DNA of 64,000 bases from G965277745 sp965277745 (GCA_965277745.1 OZ255837.1:2297230-2361229); one strand, 5' to 3'; shown: positions 19,026-28,861, counted from the stretch's first letter. Made by a program: numbers and translations. Notes: generated by a model from the sequence alone, not told the origin.

Positions 19026-19757
19026 TCACCATCTTTCCGCAAAACGTAGCAGGTAGCTGTTCAGTCCCGGGAATTGATAGCTTGGATTGATAGTCAATCT
19101 TTCAGGCTCGTTTGTCCACTGTTTACAGACGAATTCGTATGGGGTCAAACCTCGTAACGTTTTTAACCGTTTTGCAAAATTGTACGCCCTGACAAATGCC
19201 TGCAGGTGGCTACGCAGTTGCTGGTGATTATCATCGTGATAGCGCTTCACCGTCGCTTCCTTGATCGTGCGGTTCATGCGTTCGACCTGGCCGTTAGTCC
19301 AGGAATGGTGCGGTTTGCTCAGGCGATGTGCAATGCCATTTGCCTCACAGATCAAATCGAAACGCATCTTGCTGCACGTGATGCTGCTGCGATTGCCGGG
19401 CCGTTCGGCGAACTTGATCCCGTTATCCGTCAGGTTCGTGGGGATCTTGTAGGGCACCACTTCGAGTAAGTGTTCAAGGAATTTCCGCGCCGTCTTGCGA
19501 TTGGCTTTCTCCACCCGCTGTGCCACAGCGAATTTGCTGGTTCGATCAATGGCCACAAAAAGATAGAGCTTGCCTTCTTGTGTTCTGAGGTGTGCCATGT
19601 CGATGTGAAAGTATTCAATCGGGTATTGCTTGAACTTCTCTCGCTTGGGCTTATCGCTATCCATGTCAGGCAGCCGAGAGATGCCATGGCGCTCTCGGCT
19701 GCGATCAACGAAGAGCGCCTGAGATGCGGGATCGACGGTTGCAAGGCGTAAAGACAA
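19026..19757 (-). pseudogene. IS481-type transposase C, 5'-truncated
   Basis: 243 open codons. From RHGISRLPDMDSDKPKREKF on it is a good IS481 DDE domain: YFHIDMAHLRTQEGKLYLF (first Asp), IPTNLTDNGIKFAE (second Asp), HSWTNGQVERMNRTIKEATV (catalytic Glu). The first ~25 codons of the frame are out of phase with the true N-terminal reading, which continues in another frame as LQPSIPHL. The same frameshift is present in the plus-strand copy, so both descend from an already broken element. Confidence 0.8.
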
Positions 19758-19850
19758 TCATCCAAAGGCAACAGTGTGTGCTTTCGAAAGGCGACGATGA
19801 TCGCTTATTCCTCGGAGGACAGGACCGTCGAATGCGGCTGCCTAGTTGTT
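19026..19850 (-). mobile_element. IS481-type element C, inverted partial copy
   Basis: This minus-strand copy matches the plus-strand copy at 20880-21690 over the C-terminal two thirds of the transposase and extends on its 5' side to about 19850 (near the reading LLPLDDCLYALQPSIPHL). The HTH start is missing. The pair forms a large inverted repeat around 19850-20880. Confidence 0.8.
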
Positions 19851-20189
19851 TGATCCCATCATGTAATGGAATGATTTATACGGATTCATCAGCACGGAGG
19901 AACCTATGGGACAAGTTTTACACCCAGGCGCCAAAACCACACACGCAGTCAGAGCGGAAATACAGCGATCGCAAGCTTCGATCGCGGCGTTAAGCAAGCG
20001 TTACGGCATCAATCCAAAGACCGTTTGCAAATGGAAGAAACGTAGATAGTGTAGTCATGAGATGTTAGCCCACAGTGCAATGCACCGTATTTGTACGGCG
20101 GCCAGGAACGATGCCGTATTTTTGGCATAGCGCGTCGCTATAACTCGCCAACGTTTCAGGTGCAAAAAAGCATTCTCGACCAAGTGACG

Positions 20190-20540
20190 TCATCGATACA
20201 AGTCTTTATCATCCTCGCGTTTCGCGATACGGTTGCTCTTCGCCGGAATCATAGGCTCCATGCCCTGTGAAAGCGCTTGCTCGATGATCTCGTTGCTATC
20301 GTAACCTTTATCAGCCAACAAATACTCCGCCGTCAATCCCTCTATCAAGAGGCTGGCTTGAGTGCAATCTGCCGTTGTCCCTTCTGTAACAACAACCCTG
20401 ACCGGCAGACCATGCGCATCCACGGCCAGATGCAATTTTTTGTCGAGGCCCCTTTTGTACGACTCATGTCTTGATTGCCCCCTAACGCACCCGCCGCATG
20501 AGGATGTACCTTGCAATGACTGGCGTCGATCATCGGCCAT
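20190..20540 (-). CDS. IS427-like transposase, second frame (OrfB)
   Basis: 116 residues: KKLHLAVDAHGLPVRVVVTE, then LLADKGYDSNEIIEQAL (second Asp) and IPAKSNRIAKR. A stop after DKDLYR is followed by further in-frame homology in the other frame (LVENAFLHLKRWR region, 20055-20180), which should hold the catalytic Glu. The copy may therefore be inactive. The same stop is found in copy 1. Confidence 0.75.
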   Translation of the reverse strand: MADDRRQSLQGTSSCGGCVRGQSRHESYKRGLDKKLHLAVDAHGLPVRVVVTEGTTADCTQASLLIEGLTAEYLLADKGYDSNEIIEQALSQGMEPMIPAKSNRIAKREDDKDLYR

Positions 20541-20794
20541 TCGTCATCCGGCTCATCGATCGATATCTCCATCGATCTTTCCCATACCCCTTTGTCACGC
20601 CATCGAATAAAACGACGATGGACGTTACTCCAGGGGCCATAGTCAGGGGGTAAATCTCGCCACGGTGCGCCCGTACGCATGATCCAGAAAACGGCATCGA
20701 TAAACAGGCAATTGTCTCGTGCCACACCCCCAAGCCCCTGAACGACCGGGCAAATGGGGTTCCAATAGCGCCCAAACCCTATCTGAAATATCAT
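20345..20794 (-). CDS. IS427-like transposase, first frame (OrfA)
   Basis: 149 residues: the DUF4096-type N-terminus (CLFIDAVFWIMRTGAPWRDL and PPDYGPWSNVHRRFIRWRDK) then WPMIDASHCKVHPHAAGALGG with the first catalytic Asp. The second frame overlaps its last ~65 codons. In this group a ribosomal frameshift around the overlap fuses the two into the active transposase. Confidence 0.8.
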   Translation of the reverse strand: MIFQIGFGRYWNPICPVVQGLGGVARDNCLFIDAVFWIMRTGAPWRDLPPDYGPWSNVHRRFIRWRDKGVWERSMEISIDEPDDEWPMIDASHCKVHPHAAGALGGNQDMSRTKGASTKNCIWPWMRMVCRSGLLLQKGQRQIALKPAS

Positions 20795-21745
20795 GCCGGC
20801 GATGTGCTGCCATTGACTTTGCTGCTATAACCGAGAAAAGGCCATTTTACATGAAGATATCTCGTGACTACACTATCTAAGACCGTTGAAGACGCCCCCA
20901 TGGTGCCCAAGAATCCCCGTTCAACGGTGCTCAGTCTCGAAGAAGAAGCCGCATGCGTTGCCTTGCGTCGTCATACCTTGTTGCCTTTGGATGATTGGCT
21001 TTACGCCTTGCAACCGTCGATCCCGCATCTCAGGCGCTCTTCGTTGATCGCAGCCGAGAGATGCCATGGCGCTCTCGGCTGCCTAACATGGATAGCGATA
21101 AGCCCAAGCGAGAGAAGTTCAAGCAATACCCGATTGGATACTTTCACATCGACATGGCACACCTCAGAACACAAGAAGGCAAGCTCTATCTTTTTGTGGC
21201 CATTGATCGAACCAGTCAATTCGCGGTGGCACAGCGGGTGGAGAAAGCCAATCGCAAGACGGCGCGGAAATTCCTTGAACACTTACTCGAAGTGGTGCCC
21301 TACAAGATCCCCACGAACCTGACGGATAACGGGATCAAGTTCGCCGAACGGCCCGGCAATCGCAGCAGCATCACGTGCAGCAAGATGCGTTTCGATTTGA
21401 TCTGTGAGGCAAATGGCATTGCACATCGCCTGAGCAAACCGCACCATTCCTGGACTAACGGCTAGGTCGAACGCATGAACCGCACGATCAAGGAAGCGAC
21501 GGTGAAGCGCTATCACGATGATAATCACCAGCAACTGCGTAGCCACCTGCAGGCATTTGTCAGGGCGTACAATTTTGCAAAACGGTTAAAAACGTTGCGA
21601 GGTTTGACCCCATACGAATTCGTCTGTAAACAGTGGACAAACGAGCCTGAAAGATTGACTATCAATCCAAGCTATCAATTCCCGGGACTGAATATCTAGC
21701 TTGTGTGTCAACCACTGGGGTCCAGTTCTGTTTCCCGTTCGGCTT

Positions 21746-22684
21746 CTAGATATTGATAGCACGATGTTTTTTTATTCGCTTCAATACATCCACCAGATGT
21801 GGCATTGAACTTGCTGTGCCGGTATTTTCCACGCATAGGGAAGCATAAGCTGAAGCGAACAAAGCTGCTTCAGGTAAAGACTCTCCCTTTGCTAACGCCG
21901 CGGTGAGAGAACCATTGAAAGCATCGCCCGCTCCAGTTGTATCTTTGGGTGTTGCCGGATAGACAGGAATATAAGTGGTTTTTGCCGATTGTGATAACAA
22001 TGCACCACCGTATCCCAGGGTTATCAGTACATTTTTAACTCCTCTGTTATGCAGTTCTGCGGCAGCTCCCCGTGCTGAATCCGGGCATAAGACTTTAATT
22101 CCGGTGAGTAACGCCGCCTCTGTCGAATTCGGTGTGATCAGATCTGCCATTGTCAATGAATGATCAGGTACAGGCTGGTATGGAGCGGGATTGAGAATGA
22201 CAAAAACTCCCTGTTTATGGGCGTAATGCAGAATCTGAAAAATCGCTTCAAGGTTCGTTTCTAGTTGCAGCAGTAAAATATCGGACGTATCAATAATCGA
22301 TTGGCACGATTTCACTTCTTCTTCGGTGAAGGTAAAATTTGCTCCAGGATCCACGGCAATCATGTTTTCTGCGTTATCGTCAGATATGTACACCAAAGCT
22401 TTTCCGGTTGCCGTTTCTTTACTTTCAAATAAAGTACAGATATCAATTTCTGAATTATAGAGATGGTTACGAGCGAATTCGCTGAACGCATCATTGCCGA
22501 TTTTACCGATATAGTGTACTCTCGCGCCTGCTCTGGCTGCCGCTATCGCCTGATTTGCCCCTTTTCCTCCAGCACCGACAAGGCTGCGATATGCAACTAA
22601 AGATTCCCCGGGATGCGGGAATCGAGACAGCTGGGCAGCTATATCGACATTGAACGAGCCAAAAACACAGATTTTTCTTTTCAT
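21746..22684 (-). CDS. rbsK: Ribokinase (PfkB family)
   Basis: 312 residues. The PfkB signatures are GAGGKGANQAIAAARAGA near residue 40 and DTTGAGDAFNGSLTAAL near residue 250, with the catalytic Asp in GAGDAF. SFNVDIAA at the start and HPGESL fit ribokinase. It phosphorylates ribose or a related pentose/hexose with ATP. It is the last gene of the sugar operon, 16 bp behind the alsK-like gene. In this context the substrate could also be allulose or allose. Confidence 0.9.
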   Translation of the reverse strand: MKRKICVFGSFNVDIAAQLSRFPHPGESLVAYRSLVGAGGKGANQAIAAARAGARVHYIGKIGNDAFSEFARNHLYNSEIDICTLFESKETATGKALVYISDDNAENMIAVDPGANFTFTEEEVKSCQSIIDTSDILLLQLETNLEAIFQILHYAHKQGVFVILNPAPYQPVPDHSLTMADLITPNSTEAALLTGIKVLCPDSARGAAAELHNRGVKNVLITLGYGGALLSQSAKTTYIPVYPATPKDTTGAGDAFNGSLTAALAKGESLPEAALFASAYASLCVENTGTASSMPHLVDVLKRIKKHRAINI

Positions 22685-22700
22685 GGAAACTTATTCCCGA

Positions 22701-23587
22701 TTAATGAAATTTATTTCGTGCTACAAGACAAGCCCCTTGACAGCCGGTATTTCCGTTCTGCACACTGAACGTAATGTGCAGATTCTCCGCAGAGTAAGGT
22801 TTGCGCAAGTGCTCCCGGATTGATTGCTCCAATTTTTGTTTGGGAAAATCTTGCATATCGATTACACCCCCAAAAAATAATCTTTCCGGATCAACAATAT
22901 TGACTTCCGAAGCTATTAGTGTGCTTAAGCGTTCAACGAAATGACGAATTTCCTTATGATTCCGATAATGGGTGAACACATCGCTTATTGAATATTTGGT
23001 GCTGGTATTTTCCTCTGCCCAATTGCGCAACCAGTAACCTAATATTATGGTTCCAACACAACTTTTTTTCCACATGGAAAGACACTTGGGTTGTCTGGCC
23101 AGGGAATATGGTCTATTTCCCCAGAAGCACCGTTGGCACCGTTATAAAATTCACCCATCCATAAGCTGTTTCCTATACCTGTTCCGATATAGATACCAAT
23201 CGAGACTTGAGGAATATGGGTTAGGGTAGATAGATCCCACAGGTGGAGATGATTGGCGTCTTTATCCATAGCGATCGATATTTGAATTAACTGACTGATT
23301 TCCATGGTAACTTTCTGGTTGTTCAATACGGGGATAAAGGGCAGCGAATAGACGGTGTCTCTTTGTTTGTTCAGTATTCCCGGTAATCCCAGCATAATGC
23401 CGGCAGGTTTTTCCGGAAGAGGGTGGATATTTTCGGTGATAATGCCTACTAGGTCGAGGAAAGGGTCATCGGTTTCGAACCAGGAGATAGTTGGTATCGT
23501 GTAATGCCGAACCAATTTTTTCTGCTGATCCATGGTCAGCAAACGGGTATTCGTACCACCAATATCCATGCCCAAATAATATGTCAT
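22701..23587 (-). pseudogene. alsK: AlsK-like ROK sugar kinase with a frameshift in an A7 run
   Basis: The first part, from ATG 23587 (MTYYLGMDIGGTNTRLLTMD), has the ROK phosphate-binding motif, then IGIYIGTGIGNSLWMGEF and GASGEIDHIPWPD. The CxCGxxGCxE zinc motif follows at PCGKK, where the frame breaks in a run of seven As (T7 at 23063-23069 on the plus strand). The other frame continues exactly with SCVGTIILGYWLRNWAEE to a normal C-terminus. Joined, the protein is ~296 residues, close to E. coli AlsK, a D-allose kinase. Adding one A restores the frame, so this is a mutation, slippage or sequencing error. Start is 10 bp after alsE. Confidence 0.85.
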
Positions 23588-23597
23588 CGTATAGCAC

Positions 23598-24278
23598 TCA
23601 TGCCGTTTTACAGGCTTCGCGGATATTGATCGCCATTTTTTCCCAGGCGGTAACCAGGTCCGCATGCTGACTGAAAAGTCCGGAAGAACCGACAATCAGT
23701 ACTTCAGCTCCGGCTTTGAGAAGATCGGAGTATGTGTTTTTGTTACAGGATCCATCGACTTCGATTAGAAATGAATAATTGTGTTTCTGTTTCAGCCGCT
23801 TCAGTTCAATGATTTTATCCAGCATCTCGGGGATGAAAGGCTGTCCGGCGTAGCCGGGATCGACCGTCATGATGGTGATTTTATCCAGTCGATGAACGTA
23901 ATGACGAATGTAGTCCAAAGAAGTAGCAGGGTTTAATACTACGCCGGCTTTTTTACCATACGATTGGATTCGGTCAAGCATTCTGAATGCATTACGGTTG
24001 ATAGTTTCCGCATGGGGACAAATATAATCCGCACCCGCTTGAGCGATAGAGTCAATAAAATCTGCCGGATTTTCTATCATCAGATGAGCATCTATTTTCA
24101 AGGAAGTATATGGACGGATTTGCTCAATGAAAAAGGGTGACAAAGTAATGTTTTTCACGTAATGACCATCCATGATGTCAACATGAAGCATGTCAGCTCT
24201 TTCATTAAGTATAGCCAACTGCTCTTTTATTTCCATCAAGTTCATACACATCAGGGAAGGGGAGATCATATAATTCAT
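23598..24278 (-). CDS. alsE: D-allulose-6-phosphate 3-epimerase
   Basis: 226 residues, a ribulose-phosphate 3-epimerase-type TIM barrel. Motifs: ISPSLMCMNL, ADMLHVDIMDGHYV (His and Asp metal ligands), IDAHLMIENP (His), TIMTVDPGYAGQPFIPEML (Asp), and LIEVDGSCN plus LIVGSSGLF near the C-terminus. The MDGHYVKNITLSPFF spacing fits AlsE better than Rpe (which has MDGHFVPN). It interconverts allulose-6-phosphate and fructose-6-phosphate, feeding glycolysis. It lies between the transport genes and the kinases. Confidence 0.9.
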   Translation of the reverse strand: MNYMISPSLMCMNLMEIKEQLAILNERADMLHVDIMDGHYVKNITLSPFFIEQIRPYTSLKIDAHLMIENPADFIDSIAQAGADYICPHAETINRNAFRMLDRIQSYGKKAGVVLNPATSLDYIRHYVHRLDKITIMTVDPGYAGQPFIPEMLDKIIELKRLKQKHNYSFLIEVDGSCNKNTYSDLLKAGAEVLIVGSSGLFSQHADLVTAWEKMAINIREACKTA

Positions 24279-24383
24279 ATCAGGTTCCAGATCTTTTGAA
24301 GGTTGAAACTTATTCTCTGAAATTGGTAAAGGTTGAACGGTCGGCGTAGTTTCCCGAGGTATTTGTTCTTTTGGTTTTGGCTG

Positions 24384-25376
24384 TCACCATTTTTTCTTGA
24401 TAAATCTGGCACTTAAAGCAACGAGGAGGAGGACACCCCACATCGCCAGACTGAAATGTGGACTGCCTCCTATCAGATTCAGGCCCGTTGCCATGGTTTG
24501 TAGAACAAAGAGTGCACAAACGACACCAAACACCCGGCCGAATCCTCCAAAGGGGTTGGTTCCTCCGAGGATGATTGCGAGAATGGTCAATAACAGATAA
24601 GAATCTCCGTATCCCATGCGCGCAGAGTTGAAACGGGCCATCATAACGAGCCCTGCAAATACACAAAGAATGCTGGAGAGAATGTAAATTGAAATTTGGA
24701 CCCGATGCGTATTGATACCACTGAAGTAAGTCGCATTGATATTACTGCCAATCATGTAAATGCATTTGCCGAGCTTGGTTCTTTCCAGTAACAGCCCCAG
24801 AGCTACCGCTATAAACAAAAACAGAAACATGGTCAGAGGAATACCAAAAACGTTCGCAGATCCGAGGATTGTAACCGTCTCTGGCATACTACTGATCGCT
24901 GCTCCTCTGGAGAGAGAAATCCCGATACCGTTTACTATTGTTGTAGTGGCAAGAGTGACCAGAATAGGGTGAATGCCAATATAGGTAACCAGCGCCCCGG
25001 TTATGGTACCAATCAATATTGCTAGAATAATAGCGCCGGTAAGTGCTAGAAAAAACCAGGATATTTGAATCATCATACCCGCGTCCAGAGGGATATAATG
25101 TACAAAGATCCAGGCCATCAGCAGACTGGTCAGATTGGCGGTGCCAATGATACACAAATTCAATCCTCCACTTAACATTGGAAGAAACATGGCTAGTGTC
25201 AGTAAACCAAGCTCCGGTAACTGCGAAGTTATGCTGGTAAAGCTTTGTCTAGTCAAAAAACGCTCCGGAGAAATAATGCCGAAAAATATAACGATGATCG
25301 AAAGCAGGCCAAATAAGCCAGCTATATTTTCGTCACCCATCATTTTTTTTATATTCATTAATGTATACCTTTTCAA
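24384..25376 (-). CDS. Sugar ABC transporter permease 1 (RbsC/AlsC family)
   Basis: 330 residues, about ten hydrophobic segments. Family motifs: FLPMLSGGLNLCIIGTANL, ALVTYIGIHPILVTLATTTI and the EAA-like loop region ILAIILGGTNPFGGFGRVFG, typical of BPD_transp_2 permeases of the ribose/AI-2 type. Its start overlaps the stop of permease 2 by 4 bp. About 105 bp separate it from alsE. One half of a heterodimeric pore is likely. Confidence 0.9.
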   Translation of the reverse strand: MKRYTLMNIKKMMGDENIAGLFGLLSIIVIFFGIISPERFLTRQSFTSITSQLPELGLLTLAMFLPMLSGGLNLCIIGTANLTSLLMAWIFVHYIPLDAGMMIQISWFFLALTGAIILAILIGTITGALVTYIGIHPILVTLATTTIVNGIGISLSRGAAISSMPETVTILGSANVFGIPLTMFLFLFIAVALGLLLERTKLGKCIYMIGSNINATYFSGINTHRVQISIYILSSILCVFAGLVMMARFNSARMGYGDSYLLLTILAIILGGTNPFGGFGRVFGVVCALFVLQTMATGLNLIGGSPHFSLAMWGVLLLVALSARFIKKKW

Positions 25377-26353
25377 GCAAATCCGACATTGATTTCGTTA
25401 CGTTTTTTGTAGTGGGTGATAGTGATGGCAATCACAATAACGATGCCGATGACGATGTTGGTGGAATAGCTGGATACACCGATAAGATTCAGACCGTTTT
25501 TAAGAATTCCTATCAAGAATACCCCCATCAGGGTTCCGATTACACTGCCACGTCCACCCATCAAACTGACTCCTCCCAAAACAGTTGCCGCCAATACATC
25601 CAACTCTCCACCCACCAATGCGTTAGGTACAACTTCTCCCATACGATAGACCTGAACCAATCCCGCTATCGCGGAAAGTGCGCCCATATACCCATACGCA
25701 AACAAATGAATCACACCGACACGGATACCAACACGCAGAGCGGATTCCTGAGCACCTCCGACGGCGTAGAGCTGGCGTCCCAGAGTAGTTCTGGCCAAAA
25801 ACAGCCAAGTCACCCCAGCCAGTAAGAGTATCAGAAGAAATGGCAAGCCAATCTGATAGTCAGTTCCCCCTAAATGAAAAGAAATGAGCTCCCGTTGATT
25901 TACCCACCAGTCCGGTAGGTCATAAATGTTTTTACCACTTGTCAACCACATCAGTCCGCCAAACAGAATGGCCTGAACACTGATCGTGATAATGATGGAA
26001 ATAACGTTCAAATAGTAGATAAGTGTGGCATTTATCAGGCCAAATGATATTCCTATTGCCATGGCCAGAAAAATACCGACGATTGGACCTTGAATGAATC
26101 CATGGAATGAGAGTGTTGCGATAATGTACTGTACGACCGAAGCGATAGCTGCGAAGGAAACATCAATACCACCGGTAACAAGCACCACAAATACACCCAG
26201 AGCAAAAATTCCCGATACAGCGTAACCTTCTGCTAAATCCAAGAGGTTGCGCAAAGTAAAAAATTGATCTGAATTTATAGAGAAAAAAATTATCATGAAC
26301 AGAATAACCAATCCTAAATACCCTTCTATAGGCAATTTTTTAAACTTTTCCAT
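25373..26353 (-). CDS. Sugar ABC transporter permease 2 (RbsC/AlsC family)
   Basis: 326 residues, about ten hydrophobic segments. Motifs FALGVFVVLVTGGIDVSFAA and LAATVLGGVSLMGGRGSVIG are characteristic of the ribose-type permease family, and the second is the cytoplasmic coupling region. The start ATG lies within the last codons of the ATPase gene (14-bp overlap), which indicates coupled translation. E. coli allose and ribose systems use one permease gene; having two distinct ones is like the Lsr/YtfT-YjfF arrangement. Confidence 0.9.
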   Translation of the reverse strand: MEKFKKLPIEGYLGLVILFMIIFFSINSDQFFTLRNLLDLAEGYAVSGIFALGVFVVLVTGGIDVSFAAIASVVQYIIATLSFHGFIQGPIVGIFLAMAIGISFGLINATLIYYLNVISIIITISVQAILFGGLMWLTSGKNIYDLPDWWVNQRELISFHLGGTDYQIGLPFLLILLLAGVTWLFLARTTLGRQLYAVGGAQESALRVGIRVGVIHLFAYGYMGALSAIAGLVQVYRMGEVVPNALVGGELDVLAATVLGGVSLMGGRGSVIGTLMGVFLIGILKNGLNLIGVSSYSTNIVIGIVIVIAITITHYKKRNEINVGFA

Positions 26354-27824
26354 TTACCATTTCTTCCAAATAAGAGGCGCGGATATTTCTTGGATTATAT
26401 TCATTTATAATTTCTCCATATTCAATGTGAAGGATGCGATCACAGTTATAATAGACTTCCTTAACCTCATCTGATATAAGTAAAATAGAGATACCTGCTT
26501 CGGAAAGGCGATTTATGAGTTGATAGATACTATTTTTAGCTGCGATATCGATACCTACGGTAGGAGAATCAAGAATCAACAGTTTTGGTTGGGTAAGAAT
26601 CCATTTAGCCAGGACGATTTTTTGTTGATTCCCTCCAGAAAGAGTGGAAACAGGATTATTTGGATCGGGGCATACGATATTCAATTTTGAAATCCACTTA
26701 CTGACAGTTATTTTTTTCTTGTATTTGTCGATAAAATGTATACGGTTGTTCAATCGATCCAGTATAGATAATACGATGTTATCTGCAACCGACTGATCCA
26801 GCACCAGGCCAAGAGTAAGTCTGTCTTCAGGGACGTATCCTATCCCGGATTTGATGGCGTCAAGCTGATTTTTGAATCTCACGGGAACGTTCTTAATGTA
26901 GGTTTTACCGGAATCAGGCTTGGTAATACCGAAAAGCGTCAATGCCAGTTCCGTTCTGCCAGATCCCAATAGCCCGCATAATCCTAGAACCTCTCCTTGG
27001 TGGATCCTGAAACTGATATCGCGGTACTGGCCCTTTTTGGTTATTTTCTTCGCTTCAAAAATGACCTTGTCTGTCTGTGTTCTCATGTTTCTAAAGCCGT
27101 ATTGCAAGGCCACGCCAGTCATTAGTTCACTTAATTTTGATGAAGAGATTTCCTTTGCCGGATAAGAGCCGATCAAAGTTCCGTCACGGATAACAGTGAC
27201 AGTGTCAGAAATTTCAAGAACTTCATCGAGACGATGACTGACGAAGATAACGCCGATATTTTTATCTTTAAGATAATGTGTTGTTTTCAGAAGGGAATTT
27301 ACTTCGGTGCGTGTAAGAGAGGCAGTGGGTTCATCCATGATAACCAGACGAGCTCGTGCGACCAGTGCCCGACAGATTGCAATCTGTTGACGCTGTGCTA
27401 TATTAAGATTTGACACCGTTTCGCTCAGGTCGATATCGAATTTCATTTCATCAAGTACCGACCGTGCTTTTTCGTTTAACTTCTGCTTGCTGTGCCACTT
27501 TAAAAAGCCTCGCATGTTAAGGTCAAACGCGATATTTTCTGCAGCTGACAAATTAGGAAAAAGAGAGAGATCCTGATAAATTACCTGAATACCATTTTTT
27601 TTTGCTATATTGGGAGTAAGATGGGAAAATTTTTCAGAATCTATATAGATTTCTGAATCGTCATCGGGTTTGTATACACCGCTGATCACTTTGATCAGTG
27701 TACTTTTACCGCATCCGTTTGTACCCGCCAAGCAGTGCACTTCCCCTTTCATGATTTTTATATTTATTCTATTAAGTACCTTATAGCCGCTAAAACTTTT
27801 TGATATATTTTTTAGAAAAATCAT
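26340..27824 (-). CDS. Sugar ABC transporter ATP-binding protein, two NBDs (RbsA/AlsA type)
   Basis: 494 residues. First NBD: Walker A GTNGCGKST near residue 35, weak signature LNIAQRQQIAICRAL, Walker B RLVIMDEPTA. Second NBD: degenerate Walker A LLGSGRTELAL, signature LSGGNQQKIVLAKW, Walker B KLLILDSPTVGID. This asymmetric tandem layout is that of RbsA, MglA, XylG and AlsA. It powers uptake through the two permeases. It is AT-rich with codon use unlike the polA or gyrB genes. Confidence 0.92.
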   Translation of the reverse strand: MIFLKNISKSFSGYKVLNRINIKIMKGEVHCLAGTNGCGKSTLIKVISGVYKPDDDSEIYIDSEKFSHLTPNIAKKNGIQVIYQDLSLFPNLSAAENIAFDLNMRGFLKWHSKQKLNEKARSVLDEMKFDIDLSETVSNLNIAQRQQIAICRALVARARLVIMDEPTASLTRTEVNSLLKTTHYLKDKNIGVIFVSHRLDEVLEISDTVTVIRDGTLIGSYPAKEISSSKLSELMTGVALQYGFRNMRTQTDKVIFEAKKITKKGQYRDISFRIHQGEVLGLCGLLGSGRTELALTLFGITKPDSGKTYIKNVPVRFKNQLDAIKSGIGYVPEDRLTLGLVLDQSVADNIVLSILDRLNNRIHFIDKYKKKITVSKWISKLNIVCPDPNNPVSTLSGGNQQKIVLAKWILTQPKLLILDSPTVGIDIAAKNSIYQLINRLSEAGISILLISDEVKEVYYNCDRILHIEYGEIINEYNPRNIRASYLEEMVNGKV

Positions 27825-27877
27825 TATTTGGCATTTATTTATTTCAAGGTGGAGATATCAATATATAATAAATTATA

Positions 27878-28861
27878 TTACAAGCCCATTTTGACTAATT
27901 TATCAATATTTTCTTTATCCAAACTTTCAACGGAATTGGCAATAATTGTTCTTGATTTTTCATCAACCGAAAATTTACCCATTCCTTCTATAATCATCCC
28001 GTTTTTTATCGCTTCATCTTTCATAAGCATCGACGCAAGACGAACGAAAATTCTCCCTGCTGTCATCGGGTTCCAGATATAGCCACCATCAATCGCCCCG
28101 TTTTTAACTAGTCGAACTCCCTGACCGGGACTGAATGTCCCGATTACACAGATATCATCGGTTTTGTTACGCTGGATAACCGCTCTACCGGCACCAATAG
28201 GCCCTTGTGAACCAAATGCAACGATGCCTTTCAAGTCTGGATATCTGGACATCAGATCTCGGGTCGTTCTCATGGTATCATCTAGACTTTCAGCGACTCC
28301 AAATTTGTCGGCAACCATATGCATTCGGGAGTAATGTTCTTTCTGATATTCAATCGCCGCATCTGCCCAGGCATTGTGAAGCGGTACCGTAAGGCTGCCG
28401 ACATACGTTACGTAACTGCCTTCTTCCTTCATACATTTCGCAAGTTTTTTCATATGATTGATGCCGTTTTGCTCAGCGGCCACCAGTTCGAAATCCCAAT
28501 CTGCGTATTTTTGTCCGGGTGATTCATGAGCGATGATTTTAATACCAGCTTCCCGGGCCTTCTTCAATACAGGTTCCAACACTTTGGCGTCATTGGGTAC
28601 GATACCGATTACATCGACGCGCCGGGCGATCAAGTCTTCGATAACCCGAACCTGGAGAGCCGGATCGGCTGCCACCGGTCCTATTTGGTACGCATCAATA
28701 CCCAACTTTCGGGATTCTTTTTTGATTCCATCCTCCATGGCATTGAACCAGGGAATTCCGCCAATCTTGACGACAACGCCCATCGTAAAAGAATCAGCAA
28801 AAAGAGTATTTGAAAAAATTAATGCGAAACTGGCCAAACAGGCTAAAATAATTTTCTTCAT
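27878..28861 (-). CDS. Periplasmic sugar-binding protein of the ABC importer
   Basis: 327 residues. Signal peptide MKKIILACLASFALIFSNTL then cleavage near FADS. The mature protein is a Peripla_BP_4-type fold: FTMGVVVKIGGIPWFNAMED, KAREAGIKIIAHESPG, GIVAFGSQGPIGAGRAV. The layout resembles the autoinducer-2/rhamnose/allose-type binders (LsrB, RhaS). First gene of the operon, with a ribosome site GAAGAGG directly before ATG. The ligand is not certain. The alsE and alsK neighbours point to allose, ribose or a related sugar. Confidence 0.88.
   Translation of the reverse strand: MKKIILACLASFALIFSNTLFADSFTMGVVVKIGGIPWFNAMEDGIKKESRKLGIDAYQIGPVAADPALQVRVIEDLIARRVDVIGIVPNDAKVLEPVLKKAREAGIKIIAHESPGQKYADWDFELVAAEQNGINHMKKLAKCMKEEGSYVTYVGSLTVPLHNAWADAAIEYQKEHYSRMHMVADKFGVAESLDDTMRTTRDLMSRYPDLKGIVAFGSQGPIGAGRAVIQRNKTDDICVIGTFSPGQGVRLVKNGAIDGGYIWNPMTAGRIFVRLASMLMKDEAIKNGMIIEGMGKFSVDEKSRTIIANSVESLDKENIDKLVKMGL

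Larger units (their letters stand above)
20045..20877 (-). mobile_element. IS427-like (IS5 family) element, copy 2, 833 bp
   Basis: Ends GATAGTGTAGTCATGAGAT and, read inward from the right, GATAGTGTAGTCACGAGAT differ at one position. TA flanks both ends (20043-20044 and 20878-20879), and removing the element plus one TA restores KWKKRKTVEDAP in the host transposase. The transposase is spread over two overlapping frames, as usual in the IS427 group. Confidence 0.9.
19905..21699 (+). mobile_element. IS481-type element C, plus-strand copy interrupted by an IS427-like element
   Basis: Begins with ATGGGACAAGTTTTACAC (MGQVLHPGAKTTHAVR, IS481 HTH start) and is interrupted after KWKKR by the IS427-like element. 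It resumes as KTVEDAPMVPKNPRSTV. It carries the frameshift shared with the inverted copy and an additional amber codon at 21463-21465 (WTNG-stop-VERMN, where the other copy has Gln), just before the catalytic Glu. It also carries a 33-bp inverted segment at about 21055-21087. Confidence 0.82.

Noticed and set aside
19026..21699. Inverted IS481 pair with an internal IS427 as a composite transposon
   Set aside because: Both IS481 copies are broken by the same frameshift, one also by an amber codon, and there is no cargo between them other than the IS427-like element.
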